A DNA stretch of 64,000 nt from JAAZPG01 sp012797375 (GCA_937868205.1 CALMMC010000124.1:1-64000), one strand, 5' to 3'. Counted from the first letter of the stretch, positions 18,103 to 26,264 are shown. Made by a program: numbers and translations. Notes: generated by a model from the sequence alone, not told the origin.

Positions 18103-18477
18103 TCAGGCTGTTTCAGCTTCGCTCTTTTCCTGGCACTCGATGCAGAAGGAGGTCCAAGGAATATGATGGAGGCGTTTTTTGCCGATCTCCTTCTGGCAGC
18201 TCAGGCAGAGCCCGTATTCGCCCCGGGCGATTCTTTTGAGGGCGGCATCGATCTGAAGGAGCTCCCCGCGCTCGGCGTTGGACAGGCTGAGGAGGAATTC
18301 CTTCGTATAGGAGCTTTCGGCCTTGTCGGCCAGATCCTGGGCGATGTCGGTTTCGATGATTTTACTCTGGTTTTGGGCTTCGCTAAGCTTCCTGATGATT
18401 TCGCCCCGCCGCGTTTCAAGGGTTTTCTTGACGGCTTCCAGCTCTTTCTTGTTCACGACGCTCCCTTTACTTGGCAT
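18103..18477 (-). CDS. DksA/TraR family zinc-finger protein
   Basis: 124 aa. A long N-terminal coiled coil (KKTLETRRGEIIRKLSEA) is followed by CLSC...CIEC, the four-cysteine zinc finger of the family. Such proteins bind the RNA polymerase secondary channel and modulate rRNA and stress promoters with ppGpp. ATG at 18477 has AAGGAAG upstream and overlaps rlmH by 11 bases; a GTG at 18456 with GGGAG is an alternative start. Confidence 0.88.
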   Translation of the reverse strand: MPSKGSVVNKKELEAVKKTLETRRGEIIRKLSEAQNQSKIIETDIAQDLADKAESSYTKEFLLSLSNAERGELLQIDAALKRIARGEYGLCLSCQKEIGKKRLHHIPWTSFCIECQEKSEAETA

Positions 18478-18934
18478 AAGATCTTCCTTTCATGAGTGAT
18501 GCGCCGCGGTAGATCTGCTCCAGCAAAACCGCGCGGCAGAGCTCGTGGGACAGGGTCATCTTGGACAGCGACATCCGGAGATCGGCCCGGTCCAGGATCC
18601 GGGGCGCCAAACCCAGAAACCCGCCCACGACAAAGGCCAGCGATTTCGTTCCAGAGACCGCTCGTTTCTCGATGAAACGGCCGAAATCTTCGGAATTCAT
18701 CTCTCTCCCTTTGTCGGATAGGCAGACAATATAATCATCTTTAAGCCGTTTTTCAAGCCCCCGGGCCTCAATTTCCAAGATTTTTTCGGTTTCCTTCTCG
18801 TCCAGGCCCCGGGAAGCCTCGGTGACGACGATTTCGCAGGGCAACAAACCGGCGAGACGCTTCAGATAAAAGTCCTCCAGCGCGCGGACCGCCGCCGTTT
18901 TCGTCCTTCCCGGCCAAAGAATCCGGATCCGCAT
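18467..18934 (-). CDS. rlmH: 23S rRNA (pseudouridine1915-N3)-methyltransferase
   Basis: 155 aa SPOUT methyltransferase. FVVGGFLGLAP is the SAM-binding knot and the C-terminus HELCRAVLLEQIYRGASLMK ending GRSYAK is a slightly altered form of the invariant RlmH tail. It modifies helix 69 of assembled ribosomes. It lies in the rplU-comF operon between rsfS and dksA. Confidence 0.93.
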   Translation of the reverse strand: MRIRILWPGRTKTAAVRALEDFYLKRLAGLLPCEIVVTEASRGLDEKETEKILEIEARGLEKRLKDDYIVCLSDKGREMNSEDFGRFIEKRAVSGTKSLAFVVGGFLGLAPRILDRADLRMSLSKMTLSHELCRAVLLEQIYRGASLMKGRSYAK

Positions 18935-18964
18935 CCCTTTTGCCTCTCCCCGGCGAAAGACGCC

Positions 18965-19369
18965 TCAGACCATCAAGCTGGACGCATCGCTCCAGAGCCG
19001 CTCCAGGGCATAATAGTCCCGGGAAGCGGGGGAGAAGATATGAACGATGAACCACCCGTAATCCATCAGGATCCATTCTCCCCGGGCCGCGCCCTCCATC
19101 CCGATCGGCCGAAGATTCATGGCCTTGAGGTCGTGTTCGATCGCCTCGGCCAGGGCCCCCGTTTGACGGACGTTCAGCCCGGTCATGATCAGGAAAAATT
19201 CAGTGAACGTGACCGCAGCCCTGAGGTCGAGGACGACGACGTCCTCCGCTTTCTTGTTTAAGGACGCTTCGATCGCCGCTTTCAGGGCGGGCGGCAGCAG
19301 CCTCCGCGTTAATTTTGCGGTTTTCGCCGCCGCGACGGCTTTGGCTGATGTTTTTTTCGGTTTGGTCAT
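18965..19369 (-). CDS. rsfS: Ribosomal silencing factor RsfS
   Basis: 134 aa. The RsfS core (AEDVVVLDLRAAVTFTEFFLI, RQTGALAEAIEHDLK, WILMDYGWFIVHIF, YALERLW) begins about residue 30 after a Lys/Ala-rich leader. RsfS binds ribosomal protein L14 and blocks subunit joining in starved cells. The ATG at 19369 follows a GGGGAC site and lies at the end of a run of seven A. As read, nadD runs on through the first 170 bases of this gene. Confidence 0.93.
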   Translation of the reverse strand: MTKPKKTSAKAVAAAKTAKLTRRLLPPALKAAIEASLNKKAEDVVVLDLRAAVTFTEFFLIMTGLNVRQTGALAEAIEHDLKAMNLRPIGMEGAARGEWILMDYGWFIVHIFSPASRDYYALERLWSDASSLMV

Positions 19370-20036
19370 TTTTTTGTCCCCGATAGAGATTGCCGGAGCG
19401 GATAAGGGCGGCCACTCCGGCCGGAACCAGGCTCTCGATCGGCCGTCCTTCTCCGACCCGCCGACGGATGTCCGAGGAGGATACCGCCAGGGCCTGGATC
19501 CTAAGGAAAAAAATCGATCGGCCGGCCCGGAGGAGAGCCTCGATATCGCTCGTCTTCCGAACCGCGGCCATGCGGACCGCGTATTCGGGCATCAGGACCG
19601 CCCGGGCCGCCCGGAGGCTGGTTCCCGGCCGGGTCGTGACGATGAAAATGCATTGGCCGAGCACGCGGCGCCATTCCCGCCAGGTCTTGATCTCGCCAAA
19701 GGCGTCGGCTCCCAGGATGAAAAACAGCCGGGCGGCCGGCATCTGCTTCCGGATTTTCGCCAGGGTATGGATCGAGTAGGACGTTCGCGGCGAACGGACC
19801 TCCAAAGGGCTGGCGCTGAATCCCTTCGTCCCCCGGACGGCGGCCTCGACCATTGCCAGGCGAGCGGCGGCCGGAGCCATATCGGAACGGCGCTTGTGCG
19901 GCGGAATGCGAGAGGGAATGAAAAGCACGCGGTCCAGTTTGAAGCGCGATCGAACGGCCGCGGCCGCCTGAAGATGGCCGTTATGGACGGGATCGAAGGT
20001 CCCCCCGAAGATTCCGACTCGCCGAGCGGAGGTCAC
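19200..20036 (-). CDS. nadD: Nicotinate-nucleotide adenylyltransferase (reading frame probably extended by a homopolymer slip)
   Basis: GTG at 20036 overlaps the obgE stop as GTGA. VGIFGGTFDPVHNGH and the later SPLEVRSPRTSYSIHTL and ISSSDIRRRV-like AVSSSDIRRRV motifs identify NadD, which makes deamido-NAD. The recognisable protein ends near NLYRGQK at about 19377. After that the frame continues 57 codons of Arg/Gly-rich non-conserved sequence inside rsfS to a stop at 19200. One more A in the run at 19369-19375 would end nadD as YRGQKK with a TGA overlapping the rsfS ATG, giving a normal length of about 222 aa. Confidence 0.9.
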   Translation of the reverse strand: MTSARRVGIFGGTFDPVHNGHLQAAAAVRSRFKLDRVLFIPSRIPPHKRRSDMAPAAARLAMVEAAVRGTKGFSASPLEVRSPRTSYSIHTLAKIRKQMPAARLFFILGADAFGEIKTWREWRRVLGQCIFIVTTRPGTSLRAARAVLMPEYAVRMAAVRKTSDIEALLRAGRSIFFLRIQALAVSSSDIRRRVGEGRPIESLVPAGVAALIRSGNLYRGQKNDQTEKNISQSRRGGENRKINAEAAAARPESGDRSVLKQESGGRRRPRPQGCGHVH

Positions 20037-21073
20037 CTTTGATTTCCTCGGGACGCGGAGGACTCCGCCTCCAGGCGGGCGACCGCTTCGTCCAGGGCTC
20101 GGACAAGCCGGTCCAGCCCCTCTTTCTTCATCGCCGAGACGGCGAAGAACCGGCATTTTTCGGCTGCGGCGAGTTTCTTGACCGCCGCCAGGCGGCCGGC
20201 GTCTTCCTCGCGGAGCAGGTCGATCTTGTTGGCCGCGATGTACTGCGGCCGGGCGGCCAGGGCCGGGTCAAAGGCCGCGATTTCCTTCCGGACGATCCAA
20301 TAATCCTCGATCGGATCGCGGCCGGAATAGGGCGAAACATCGATCAAGTGGACGAGAATCCGGGTGCGCTCGACGTGCTTGAGAAACTGAATGCCCAGCC
20401 CTTGGCCGCGATGGGCCCCTTCGATCAAGCCGGGGATGTCGGCGACGATGAAGCTCCGTCCGGTTCGGACATCCACGACCCCGAGATTCGGAATCAGCGT
20501 CGTGAAGGGATAGTCGGCGATGACCGGGCGGGCCGCGGAGATTTTCGAAATCAGGGTGGATTTCCCGACATTGGGGAATCCGATCAGCCCCACGTCGGCG
20601 ATCATCTTGAGCTCGAGGATCAACTCCCGCTCCTCGCCCGGACGGCCGGGCTCGTGCTCCCGCGGGGCCTGATGGGTGGATGTGGCGAAGGAAGTGTTGC
20701 CGCGCCCGCCCTTGCCTCCCTTGGCGGCGATATATCCCTGGCCGGGTTCAATCAGGTCGCACAGGATCCTTCCCGTCACGGCGTCCTTGACGACGGTTCC
20801 GACGGGAACACGAAGCTCGAGGTTCGCCCCCCGCTTCCCCTGTTTGCGGGCCCGCGCTCCAGGTTCGCCGTTCTTCGCCCGGTTGACCGGATGGAATCGG
20901 TAATACGCCAGGGTCGCCAGATTTTTTTCCGCCACCAAAAGAACATGGCCGCCGTGACCGCCGTGACCGCCATCGGGGCCTCCCTTCGGGACGCCCTTCT
21001 CGCGCCGGAAGCTGACCGCGCCGTCGCCTCCCCGGCCGGCTTTCAAATAAACCTTGACCTGGTCGATGAACAT
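20033..21073 (-). CDS. obgE: Obg family GTPase
   Basis: 346 aa. The glycine-rich Obg fold (KAGRGGDGAVSFRREKGVPK) is followed by a GTPase domain: GFPNVGKSTL (G1), FTTLIPN (G2), DIPGLIEGA (G3), NKID (G4). It assists 50S subunit assembly and stress responses. It follows rpmA, the common rplU-rpmA-obgE order. Confidence 0.97.
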   Translation of the reverse strand: MFIDQVKVYLKAGRGGDGAVSFRREKGVPKGGPDGGHGGHGGHVLLVAEKNLATLAYYRFHPVNRAKNGEPGARARKQGKRGANLELRVPVGTVVKDAVTGRILCDLIEPGQGYIAAKGGKGGRGNTSFATSTHQAPREHEPGRPGEERELILELKMIADVGLIGFPNVGKSTLISKISAARPVIADYPFTTLIPNLGVVDVRTGRSFIVADIPGLIEGAHRGQGLGIQFLKHVERTRILVHLIDVSPYSGRDPIEDYWIVRKEIAAFDPALAARPQYIAANKIDLLREEDAGRLAAVKKLAAAEKCRFFAVSAMKKEGLDRLVRALDEAVARLEAESSASRGNQR

Positions 21074-21141
21074 GAACGGTTTAGAGAAAAGACATCCCCC
21101 GCCTCACGGAAAACGAGGAATCGAGATAGAGCCGATGAACG

Positions 21142-21396
21142 TTAAACGGGGTGGACCGAGACAATTTTGCCCCTCTCGCCCTTATCGGAAAACCGGACCA
21201 CGCCGGAAATCTTGGCGTAAAGGGTGTCGTCCTGCCCGCGGCCCACGTTGGGGCCGGGCTTGAACGGAGTCCCGCGTTGCCGGACCAGGATCGATCCCGC
21301 CTTGACCATCTCGCCGCCGTATTTTTTCACGCCGAGCCGCCGGCCCGCGCTGTCCCGGCCGTTCCGCCCGACTCCGCTTCCTCGTTTTGTGGCCAT
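21142..21396 (-). CDS. rpmA: 50S ribosomal protein L27
   Basis: 84 aa. MATKRGSGVGRNGRDSAGRR and GSILVRQRGTPFKPGPNVG are standard L27. There is no cleavable Firmicutes-type N-terminal extension. L27 reaches into the peptidyl-transferase centre. It is 12 bases after rplU. Confidence 0.97.
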   Translation of the reverse strand: MATKRGSGVGRNGRDSAGRRLGVKKYGGEMVKAGSILVRQRGTPFKPGPNVGRGQDDTLYAKISGVVRFSDKGERGKIVSVHPV

Positions 21397-21408
21397 GGAT
21401 CGTCTCCT

Positions 21409-21978
21409 TTACTTCTCCGCTTTCTTGGCGCGGGATTTCGGTTTACCGGTCTCGGCGGTTTTCTTGGGTTTCGCGGGCTTGGCGGCCTTATCGGCCGCGG
21501 GCTTCTTGGCCGCCGGCTTCACGGCGGCCGGTTTTCCCTCGGCCGTCTTGGGCGCCGGCTTTTCAGCTTTCGCCTTGGTTTTGGGCTTGGCCTTGGGCTC
21601 GACGGACTCGGAGACAACGATCGGGGCCGCGACGACAGCCAGCTCTTCGGCCGGAACAACCGTCCGATCGGGGTAAATCCGGGCAATCCGAATCTTGGCC
21701 AGGAATTGACGATGCCCCCGGGTCCGACGGTATTGTTTACGGCGTTTCTTTTTAAAAACAATCACTTTATCATCCCGGAGCGTCTCCAGGACATCCGCCT
21801 TCACGACCGCCTTCCCGACAACCGGCGCTCCGACAAGGGTGTTTTCCCCGTCATCGATCAGGAGGACTTCTTCGAAAAGAACGGATCCTCCGGCGCCCGT
21901 GGCGAGCTTTTCGACATGCAGCTCATCGCCTTCCTTGACGACATACTGTTTCCCGCCGGTTTTAATGACTGCAAACAT
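21409..21978 (-). CDS. rplU: 50S ribosomal protein L21 with a long Lys/Ala/Pro C-terminal tail
   Basis: 189 aa from ATG at 21978 (MFAVIKTGGKQYVVKEGDEL), with GAGGAAAACTACC upstream. Residues 1-104 are a normal L21 (KKKRRKQYRRTRGHRQ), binding 23S rRNA. Residues about 105-189 are an added, low-complexity tail rich in Lys, Ala and Pro (KPAAVKPAAKKPAADKAAKP), more than 80 residues beyond most L21 proteins. The tail is presumably disordered and basic. First gene of its operon. Confidence 0.95.
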   Translation of the reverse strand: MFAVIKTGGKQYVVKEGDELHVEKLATGAGGSVLFEEVLLIDDGENTLVGAPVVGKAVVKADVLETLRDDKVIVFKKKRRKQYRRTRGHRQFLAKIRIARIYPDRTVVPAEELAVVAAPIVVSESVEPKAKPKTKAKAEKPAPKTAEGKPAAVKPAAKKPAADKAAKPAKPKKTAETGKPKSRAKKAEK

Positions 21979-22302
21979 GGTAGTTTTCCTCGAATTGAAG
22001 TCAAAAATCCGCAAAAAGGAGCATAACTTTAACATGGGCTTGCGTTTATGTCAAACGGCTTTTCTTGTCCGGGGAAAAGACTTCCCTCGGAACGCGGCGT
22101 CCGGCAAAATACGGCGCGGACAGCCCCGCCTGACCGGGAGCGGCCAGGCATATCCCCGTCTCGAGAGGTCTCTCCCGCAAAGGGTGGAAAAATGCCGTCT
22201 TCAATTGAATTTGAGGAGGCCTGATCGTCCGAAACACGCTTGCCGGGTTCATCGGCCCGCCCCGGGAGAGGAGGAAAATGATGTATAATCAACGGACGGA
22301 AC
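21979..22302. other. Intergenic region between rplU and tRNA-Val
   Basis: 324 bases. It holds the rplU promoter (22026-22054) at one end and TATAAT at 22284-22289, a likely -10 for tRNA-Val 14 bases upstream of its 5' end, at the other. Open frames in between have no recognisable product, and I see no further structure that I would defend. Confidence 0.5.
22026..22054 (-). promoter_or_regulatory. Promoter of the rplU-rpmA-obgE-nadD-rsfS-rlmH-dksA-comF operon
   Basis: On the minus strand TTGACA (22049-22054) and TAAAGT (22026-22031) are 17 bases apart. The predicted start leaves a leader of about 40 bases before the rplU ATG. Confidence 0.65.
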
Positions 22303-22375
22303 GGGCGGTTAGCTCAGCCGGTAGAGCATCGGTCTTACACGCCGGTGGCCGCGGGTTCGAATCCTGCACCGCCCA
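22303..22375 (+). tRNA. tRNA-Val (anticodon TAC)
   Basis: 73-base cloverleaf: acceptor GGGCGGT/ACCGCCC, D arm GCTC/GAGC, anticodon loop CTTACAC giving TAC, T arm GCGGG-TTCGAAT-CCTGC (one G-T pair), discriminator A. The CCA end is not encoded. Confidence 0.96.
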
Positions 22376-22521
22376 TCCTCCCCCCCGCACATCATTCATG
22401 CCGGACCGAGGAGGGGGGCTCCAAGACCCGGAAACGGCGGCTGCCGGGCAAAAAGTCGGGGAAAACGCCCGGTCTCCAGGAAAAGCCGGCGGCGCCGGAA
22501 AGGGACGTCGGGGGCGTTCTT

Positions 22522-22550
22522 TTGACATCCCCCCCCGGGGATGGTATAAA
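22522..22550 (+). promoter_or_regulatory. Sigma70-type promoter for the two response-regulator genes
   Basis: TTGACA (22522-22527), a 17-base spacer, TATAAA (22545-22550), 20 bases before the GTG start at 22571. GGGGAGGAG lies in the leader. Confidence 0.7.
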
Positions 22551-22570
22551 ATCCTGCGGGGAGGAGAGTC

Positions 22571-23446
22571 GTGGCCAAAGCCAGAATCCTCATCGTCGAA
22601 GACGAATTTCTCGTCGCCCACGATATCAGCAACATGCTGATCGAGCTGGGTTACGAAGTCGCGGCGATCGTATCGACGGCGGAAGACGCCCTCGCCGTGA
22701 TCCGCAACCGCGCTCCCGACCTCATCCTCCTGGATATCCGGCTCAAGGGACCGATCGACGGCATCCAGGCCGCCAATATCATCAAGGAGGAATGGTCGAT
22801 CCCCTTCATCTACCTGACGGCCCACGCCGATGATCTAACCCTCGCCCGGGCCAAGAGCTCCGATCCCTTGGGATACCTGCTCAAGCCGTTCGAATTCCGC
22901 GAGCTCAAAACGGTCATCGAGCTGGCTTTTTACAAGTATGAAAAAGAGCGCCAGGCCGCTTTCTGGGCCATCCACGACCGTCTGTCCGGCCTGCCGAACA
23001 AGTTTCTCTTCCTGGACCATTTAAGCAAAGCGATTTACCTCGGCGACCGCCACCATAAAAGAATCGCCATCCTGTCCTTTGTTGTCCTCCCGGCCGGCGG
23101 CTCCGCCGGAGCCCCGGCGCCCGGCCTGCACGACATCGTCCCCGAGGTGACGGAACGGCTCACGCGCATTCTCCGCAAGAGCGACACGCTGGCCCGGATG
23201 GAAAGCGGAGAATTCATCATTCTTCTCCCCGACTTGGAAACCGAGGAGCAGTCGCGGATCGCCGCCCGCCGGATCCTGGGCGTTTTCGATGATCCGGTCG
23301 ACCACGAGGGCCGGGCCGTGCCGGTCCTCGTTTTCTACGGCCTGGCGATGACCGACCGGACCGGACAGGATCCTGAAACCCTGCTCCAAAAATCCTTGGC
23401 GAATCTGGCCGAAAACCTGAAAATCAACGCCGGCGTGAGTCCATGA
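22571..23446 (+). CDS. Response regulator with degenerate GGDEF domain
   Basis: 291 aa from GTG at 22571. Residues 1-120 are a receiver domain (VEDEFLV, phospho-Asp in LILLDIRLKGPIDG, LTAH, LKPFE). The rest follows the GGDEF fold (HDRLSGLPNKFLFLDHL), but the signature GGDEF is ESGEF (MESGEFIILLP), so cyclic-di-GMP synthesis is unlikely and it may bind nucleotide or a partner instead. The stop overlaps the next start by ATGA. No DNA-binding domain is present. Confidence 0.87.
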   Translation: MAKARILIVEDEFLVAHDISNMLIELGYEVAAIVSTAEDALAVIRNRAPDLILLDIRLKGPIDGIQAANIIKEEWSIPFIYLTAHADDLTLARAKSSDPLGYLLKPFEFRELKTVIELAFYKYEKERQAAFWAIHDRLSGLPNKFLFLDHLSKAIYLGDRHHKRIAILSFVVLPAGGSAGAPAPGLHDIVPEVTERLTRILRKSDTLARMESGEFIILLPDLETEEQSRIAARRILGVFDDPVDHEGRAVPVLVFYGLAMTDRTGQDPETLLQKSLANLAENLKINAGVSP

Positions 23447-24786
23447 AAAATCTCCAGATCGCCGTCGTCGAAGACGAAAGCCTCGTCGCCAAAGACATCG
23501 TCAACATGGTGCGGGGTCTCGGCTACTCCGTTCCGGCGGTTGTATCCACCGGCGAGGACGCGATCCTCATCGCCGAAAAAACGCGCCCCGATATCATTCT
23601 CATGGATATCGTCCTGAAAGGGCGGATCGACGGCATCGAAGCCGCCCACCGCATCTGGGAAACGCTGTCCATCCCGGTCGTCTATCTCACGGCGTTCGCC
23701 GACGAAGCGACGCTGCAGCGGGCCAAGGTGACCGAGCCGTTCGGATACATCCTCAAGCCGTTCGACGAACGGGAGCTTCAGACGACGATCGAAATGGCCT
23801 TTTACAAGGCCCAGATGGAAAAGAAGCTGCGCGAGCGCGAGCAGTGGCTCACGACGATCCTTCGATCCATCGGGGACGGGGTGATCGTGACCGACGCGGA
23901 CGGCCGCGTCACGTTCATGAACGGAGTAGCCGAAAGACTCACGGGATGGAGCCAGGCGGAGGTTCTTCAACGGTCGTTGGACGGCTTCATCCAGATCCCC
24001 ATCGCCCCGGATCCGGCTTCGGACGCCCCGGAGACGGCGGCCGGCGAGGGGGTGCTGACCATGCGGGACGGAATCTCCATCCCGATCGAACAATCGGTCT
24101 CCCCCATTTTTGGGGAGAAAAAGGATGTCTTCGGCTCCGTTTACATCTTCCGGGATATCCGGAGCCGGAAGAAAGCCGAGGACGAGCTCCGGCAAAGCTA
24201 TCTCCGCCATCAAAAAGCCCTGGCCGGAACCATCCAGGCGATCGGCCTGACCATCGAAATGCGCGACCCGTACACGGCCGGCCACCAGCGCCGGGTCAGC
24301 AAGCTGTCCTGCGCGATCGCCGAGGAAATGGGACTGGATCCCGCCCGGATCGAGGGCGTCCGCATGGCCGGCGACATCCATGACATCGGAAAGATCTACG
24401 TTCCGGCCGAAATTTTAAGCAAGCCCGGCCGGCTGAGCGACATCGAGATGTCGATCATCCGCACCCACCCTCAGGTCGGGTACGACATCCTCAAGAACAT
24501 CGAATTCCCCTGGCCGATCTCCCAGATCATATACCAGCATCACGAACGGCTGGACGGATCGGGCTACCCGAACCGCCTCAAGGCAGAAGCGATTCTGCTC
24601 GAAGCCCGGATCATCAGCGTCGCCGACGTCGTCGAGGCCATGTCCTCGCACCGCCCCTACCGGCCGGCCCCGGGCATCGAAAAGGCGCTAGAAGAAATAC
24701 AGCGCGGCCGCGGCGTCCAGTACGACCGGGAGGTCGTCGACCATTGTCTTCGCCTCTTCCTGGAAAAGAAGTTCGTCTTTGAATAA
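23443..24786 (+). CDS. Response regulator: receiver-PAS-HD-GYP phosphodiesterase
   Basis: 447 aa. The receiver (VEDESLV, ILMDIVLKGRIDG, LKPFD) is closely similar to that of the preceding gene. A PAS domain (ILRSIGDGVIVTDADGRVTF) follows, then HD-GYP with HDIGK and HHERLDGSGYP intact, so it should hydrolyse cyclic-di-GMP. It is translationally coupled to the degenerate-GGDEF regulator, which suggests that the two work together. No cognate kinase is adjacent. Confidence 0.93.
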   Translation: MKNLQIAVVEDESLVAKDIVNMVRGLGYSVPAVVSTGEDAILIAEKTRPDIILMDIVLKGRIDGIEAAHRIWETLSIPVVYLTAFADEATLQRAKVTEPFGYILKPFDERELQTTIEMAFYKAQMEKKLREREQWLTTILRSIGDGVIVTDADGRVTFMNGVAERLTGWSQAEVLQRSLDGFIQIPIAPDPASDAPETAAGEGVLTMRDGISIPIEQSVSPIFGEKKDVFGSVYIFRDIRSRKKAEDELRQSYLRHQKALAGTIQAIGLTIEMRDPYTAGHQRRVSKLSCAIAEEMGLDPARIEGVRMAGDIHDIGKIYVPAEILSKPGRLSDIEMSIIRTHPQVGYDILKNIEFPWPISQIIYQHHERLDGSGYPNRLKAEAILLEARIISVADVVEAMSSHRPYRPAPGIEKALEEIQRGRGVQYDREVVDHCLRLFLEKKFVFE

Positions 24787-25023
24787 ATGCGCAAGGGCGT
24801 GTCCGTTTTCTTGATCGTCACGGCCGCAGGGCTGTCCCTGGCCGGAATCATCGGGTTCCTCTTCCTCATTCTTCCCCGGATGAACGCGTTCTGGATCGTC
24901 CTCGCCCCGGTGATTTTCGCCGTTTACCAGATACCCGCCGTCGCCGTCTATGCCCTCTGGAAGCGAGGGCGGACGGAAGATCGGGCCGGACAGAAAAATC
25001 CTCCGCCGCCGGAGGAGTCTTAA
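24787..25023 (+). CDS. Small membrane protein, two predicted TM segments
   Basis: 78 aa. It starts on the base after the HD-GYP stop codon. Two hydrophobic segments (residues about 6-30 and 34-57) are followed by a charged tail RGRTEDRAGQKNPPPPEES. I do not recognise a family. Its position suggests it belongs to the signalling operon. Confidence 0.6.
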   Translation: MRKGVSVFLIVTAAGLSLAGIIGFLFLILPRMNAFWIVLAPVIFAVYQIPAVAVYALWKRGRTEDRAGQKNPPPPEES

Positions 25024-25123
25024 CCGGCGCGGAAAACACGGTCGAGCGGCGAGGAAGGGGAAGAACCGCCGGGACGGCCGGGCCTGGCGAGAGGCTTCCT
25101 TTGAGATTTTTTTAACAGGAATA

Positions 25124-25196
25124 CGCCCCCGACGGGATTCGAACCCGTGTTGCTGCCGTGAAAGGGCGGTGTCCTGGGCCTCTAGACGACAGGGGC
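25124..25196 (-). tRNA. tRNA-Glu (anticodon TTC)
   Basis: 73-base cloverleaf: acceptor GCCCCTG/CGGGGGC with one T-G pair, the Glu-type D arm GTCTAGAGGCCCAGGAC, anticodon loop CTTTCAC, T arm ACGGG-TTCGAAT-CCCGT, discriminator G. No encoded CCA. Confidence 0.96.
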
Positions 25197-25207
25197 GCAA
25201 AGCATTA

Positions 25208-25280
25208 TGAGCCGAGCGGGATTCGAACCCGCGACACCCGCCTTAAAAGGGCGGTGCTCTACCAGCTGAGCTATCGGCCC
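25208..25280 (-). tRNA. tRNA-Lys (anticodon TTT)
   Basis: 73-base cloverleaf: acceptor GGGCCGA/TCGGCTC, D arm GCTC/GAGC, anticodon loop CTTTTAA, T arm GCGGG-TTCGAAT-CCCGC, discriminator A. It lies 11 bases upstream of tRNA-Glu on the same strand, so the pair is likely one transcript. No encoded CCA. Confidence 0.96.
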
Positions 25281-25348
25281 GCCGAAGAGACGCATATTTA
25301 TAGCCGAATCCCCCGGGAGAGTCAAGAAAATCCGCTCTGGAAACGGAA

Positions 25349-25378
25349 ATCCCCCTGTCCCCGACGGAACAGGGGGAT
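25349..25378 (-). terminator. Terminator after the lipoprotein gene
   Basis: Perfect 10-bp inverted repeat ATCCCCCTGT/ACAGGGGGAT. On the minus strand only a short TTTCC follows. It also insulates the tRNA pair. Confidence 0.6.
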
Positions 25379-25404
25379 GGAGCTCGTTACAAAGAGGCTT
25401 TAAC

Positions 25405-26094
25405 TCAGAGGTTCTCGAACTTCGTGAGGACCCAGCGCCCGCGATGAGCCAAGCCGGCCGCCTCATCCTTCATCGTGTATTTTTCCATGTGGATCTTGAG
25501 GTTCTTGGTCTGGCCGTCCTTTGTTTGGACTTCCACCTGGATATCCTTGGACGCGACATCGCCTTTCAGCTCGCGGATGTTGACCAAATCCTTGATCCCG
25601 AGCGAGAAGGCCATTTTCTCTTCTTCCCGCGCGGCCGCTTCCTTGGCATCGTTGTACGCTTTCACCAAATCCCGGTTGGCCTTGTACGCCTCATCGTATT
25701 TGAGCTGGGCCGCTTCTTGTTTTTTCTTGGCAGCGGCCCGGGCGGCGGGCGTCCGGGCGGCCGTGTACTCGTCTTTCGCCATATTCAGCGCGTCTTGGGC
25801 GTCAAGGGCGGGCCCCGAACTGGCCTCGAACTGCTTTTTCAGGTCGAGCTCTTTCTGATTCATCTCCGCCAGCGCGGCCGGAGTGACTTTTTCCTCGCTG
25901 ACCTGGACGATCTTCCAGCTGACGGCGTCGATTTTCATCGGATCGAACGCCATCGACGACATCGTCGCGACATCGTTCATGGAGCTGGCGCTGAAGTAAC
26001 TCTTCAACAAGGCTTCTTCCGGATGGGATTTGCAGCTTTGAGCCGCGATGACAGCCAGGCAAATCACCAGGATGATTAAGCCGTTCTTCTTCAT
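25405..26094 (-). CDS. Predicted lipoprotein with central coiled coil
   Basis: 229 aa from ATG at 26094 directly after GGAGGAGGAGGA. The lipobox is AAQSC (LIILVICLAVIAAQSC), so mature Cys20 is lipid-anchored. A DUF4878-like N-terminal part (LKSYFSASSMNDVATMSSMA) leads into an Ala/Lys/Glu coiled coil (AARAAAKKKQEAAQLKYDEA) and a C-terminal beta-rich part ending RGRWVLTKFENL. Function unknown. It is divergent from the hydrogenase operon. Confidence 0.78.
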   Translation of the reverse strand: MKKNGLIILVICLAVIAAQSCKSHPEEALLKSYFSASSMNDVATMSSMAFDPMKIDAVSWKIVQVSEEKVTPAALAEMNQKELDLKKQFEASSGPALDAQDALNMAKDEYTAARTPAARAAAKKKQEAAQLKYDEAYKANRDLVKAYNDAKEAAAREEEKMAFSLGIKDLVNIRELKGDVASKDIQVEVQTKDGQTKNLKIHMEKYTMKDEAAGLAHRGRWVLTKFENL

Positions 26095-26193
26095 TCCTCC
26101 TCCTCCTGTCGGACGATATAATAAGAACACTACTTCGAATTCTAGCCCATTTGACGAAGAAAAGGCAAGCCCCCTTCAAAACAAAAACGCCGA

Positions 26194-26222
26194 TTGAGCC
26201 CGGCGGATGATTGTGTTATAAA
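26194..26222 (+). promoter_or_regulatory. Promoter-like sequence of the hydrogenase operon
   Basis: TTGAGC (26194-26199), 17-base spacer, TATAAA (26217-26222), about 40 bases ahead of the hoxF ATG; CAGGAGAGG in the leader. Confidence 0.55.
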
Positions 26223-26264
26223 AAAGCTTCCTGTTTTAAGAATCCTTTCGCAGGAGAGGTTCTC

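Noticed and set aside
18456..18477. GTG at 18456 as the start of the DksA/TraR gene
   Set aside because: Possible, but the ATG at 18477 also has a ribosome site; kept only as an alternative.
22376..22440. Runs of C and G after tRNA-Val as a terminator
   Set aside because: The pairing CCCCCC/GGGGGG is possible but there is no T run, and the region is simply GC-rich.
25124..25280. tRNA pair as an integration site
   Set aside because: No integrase and no repeated tRNA 3' end nearby.
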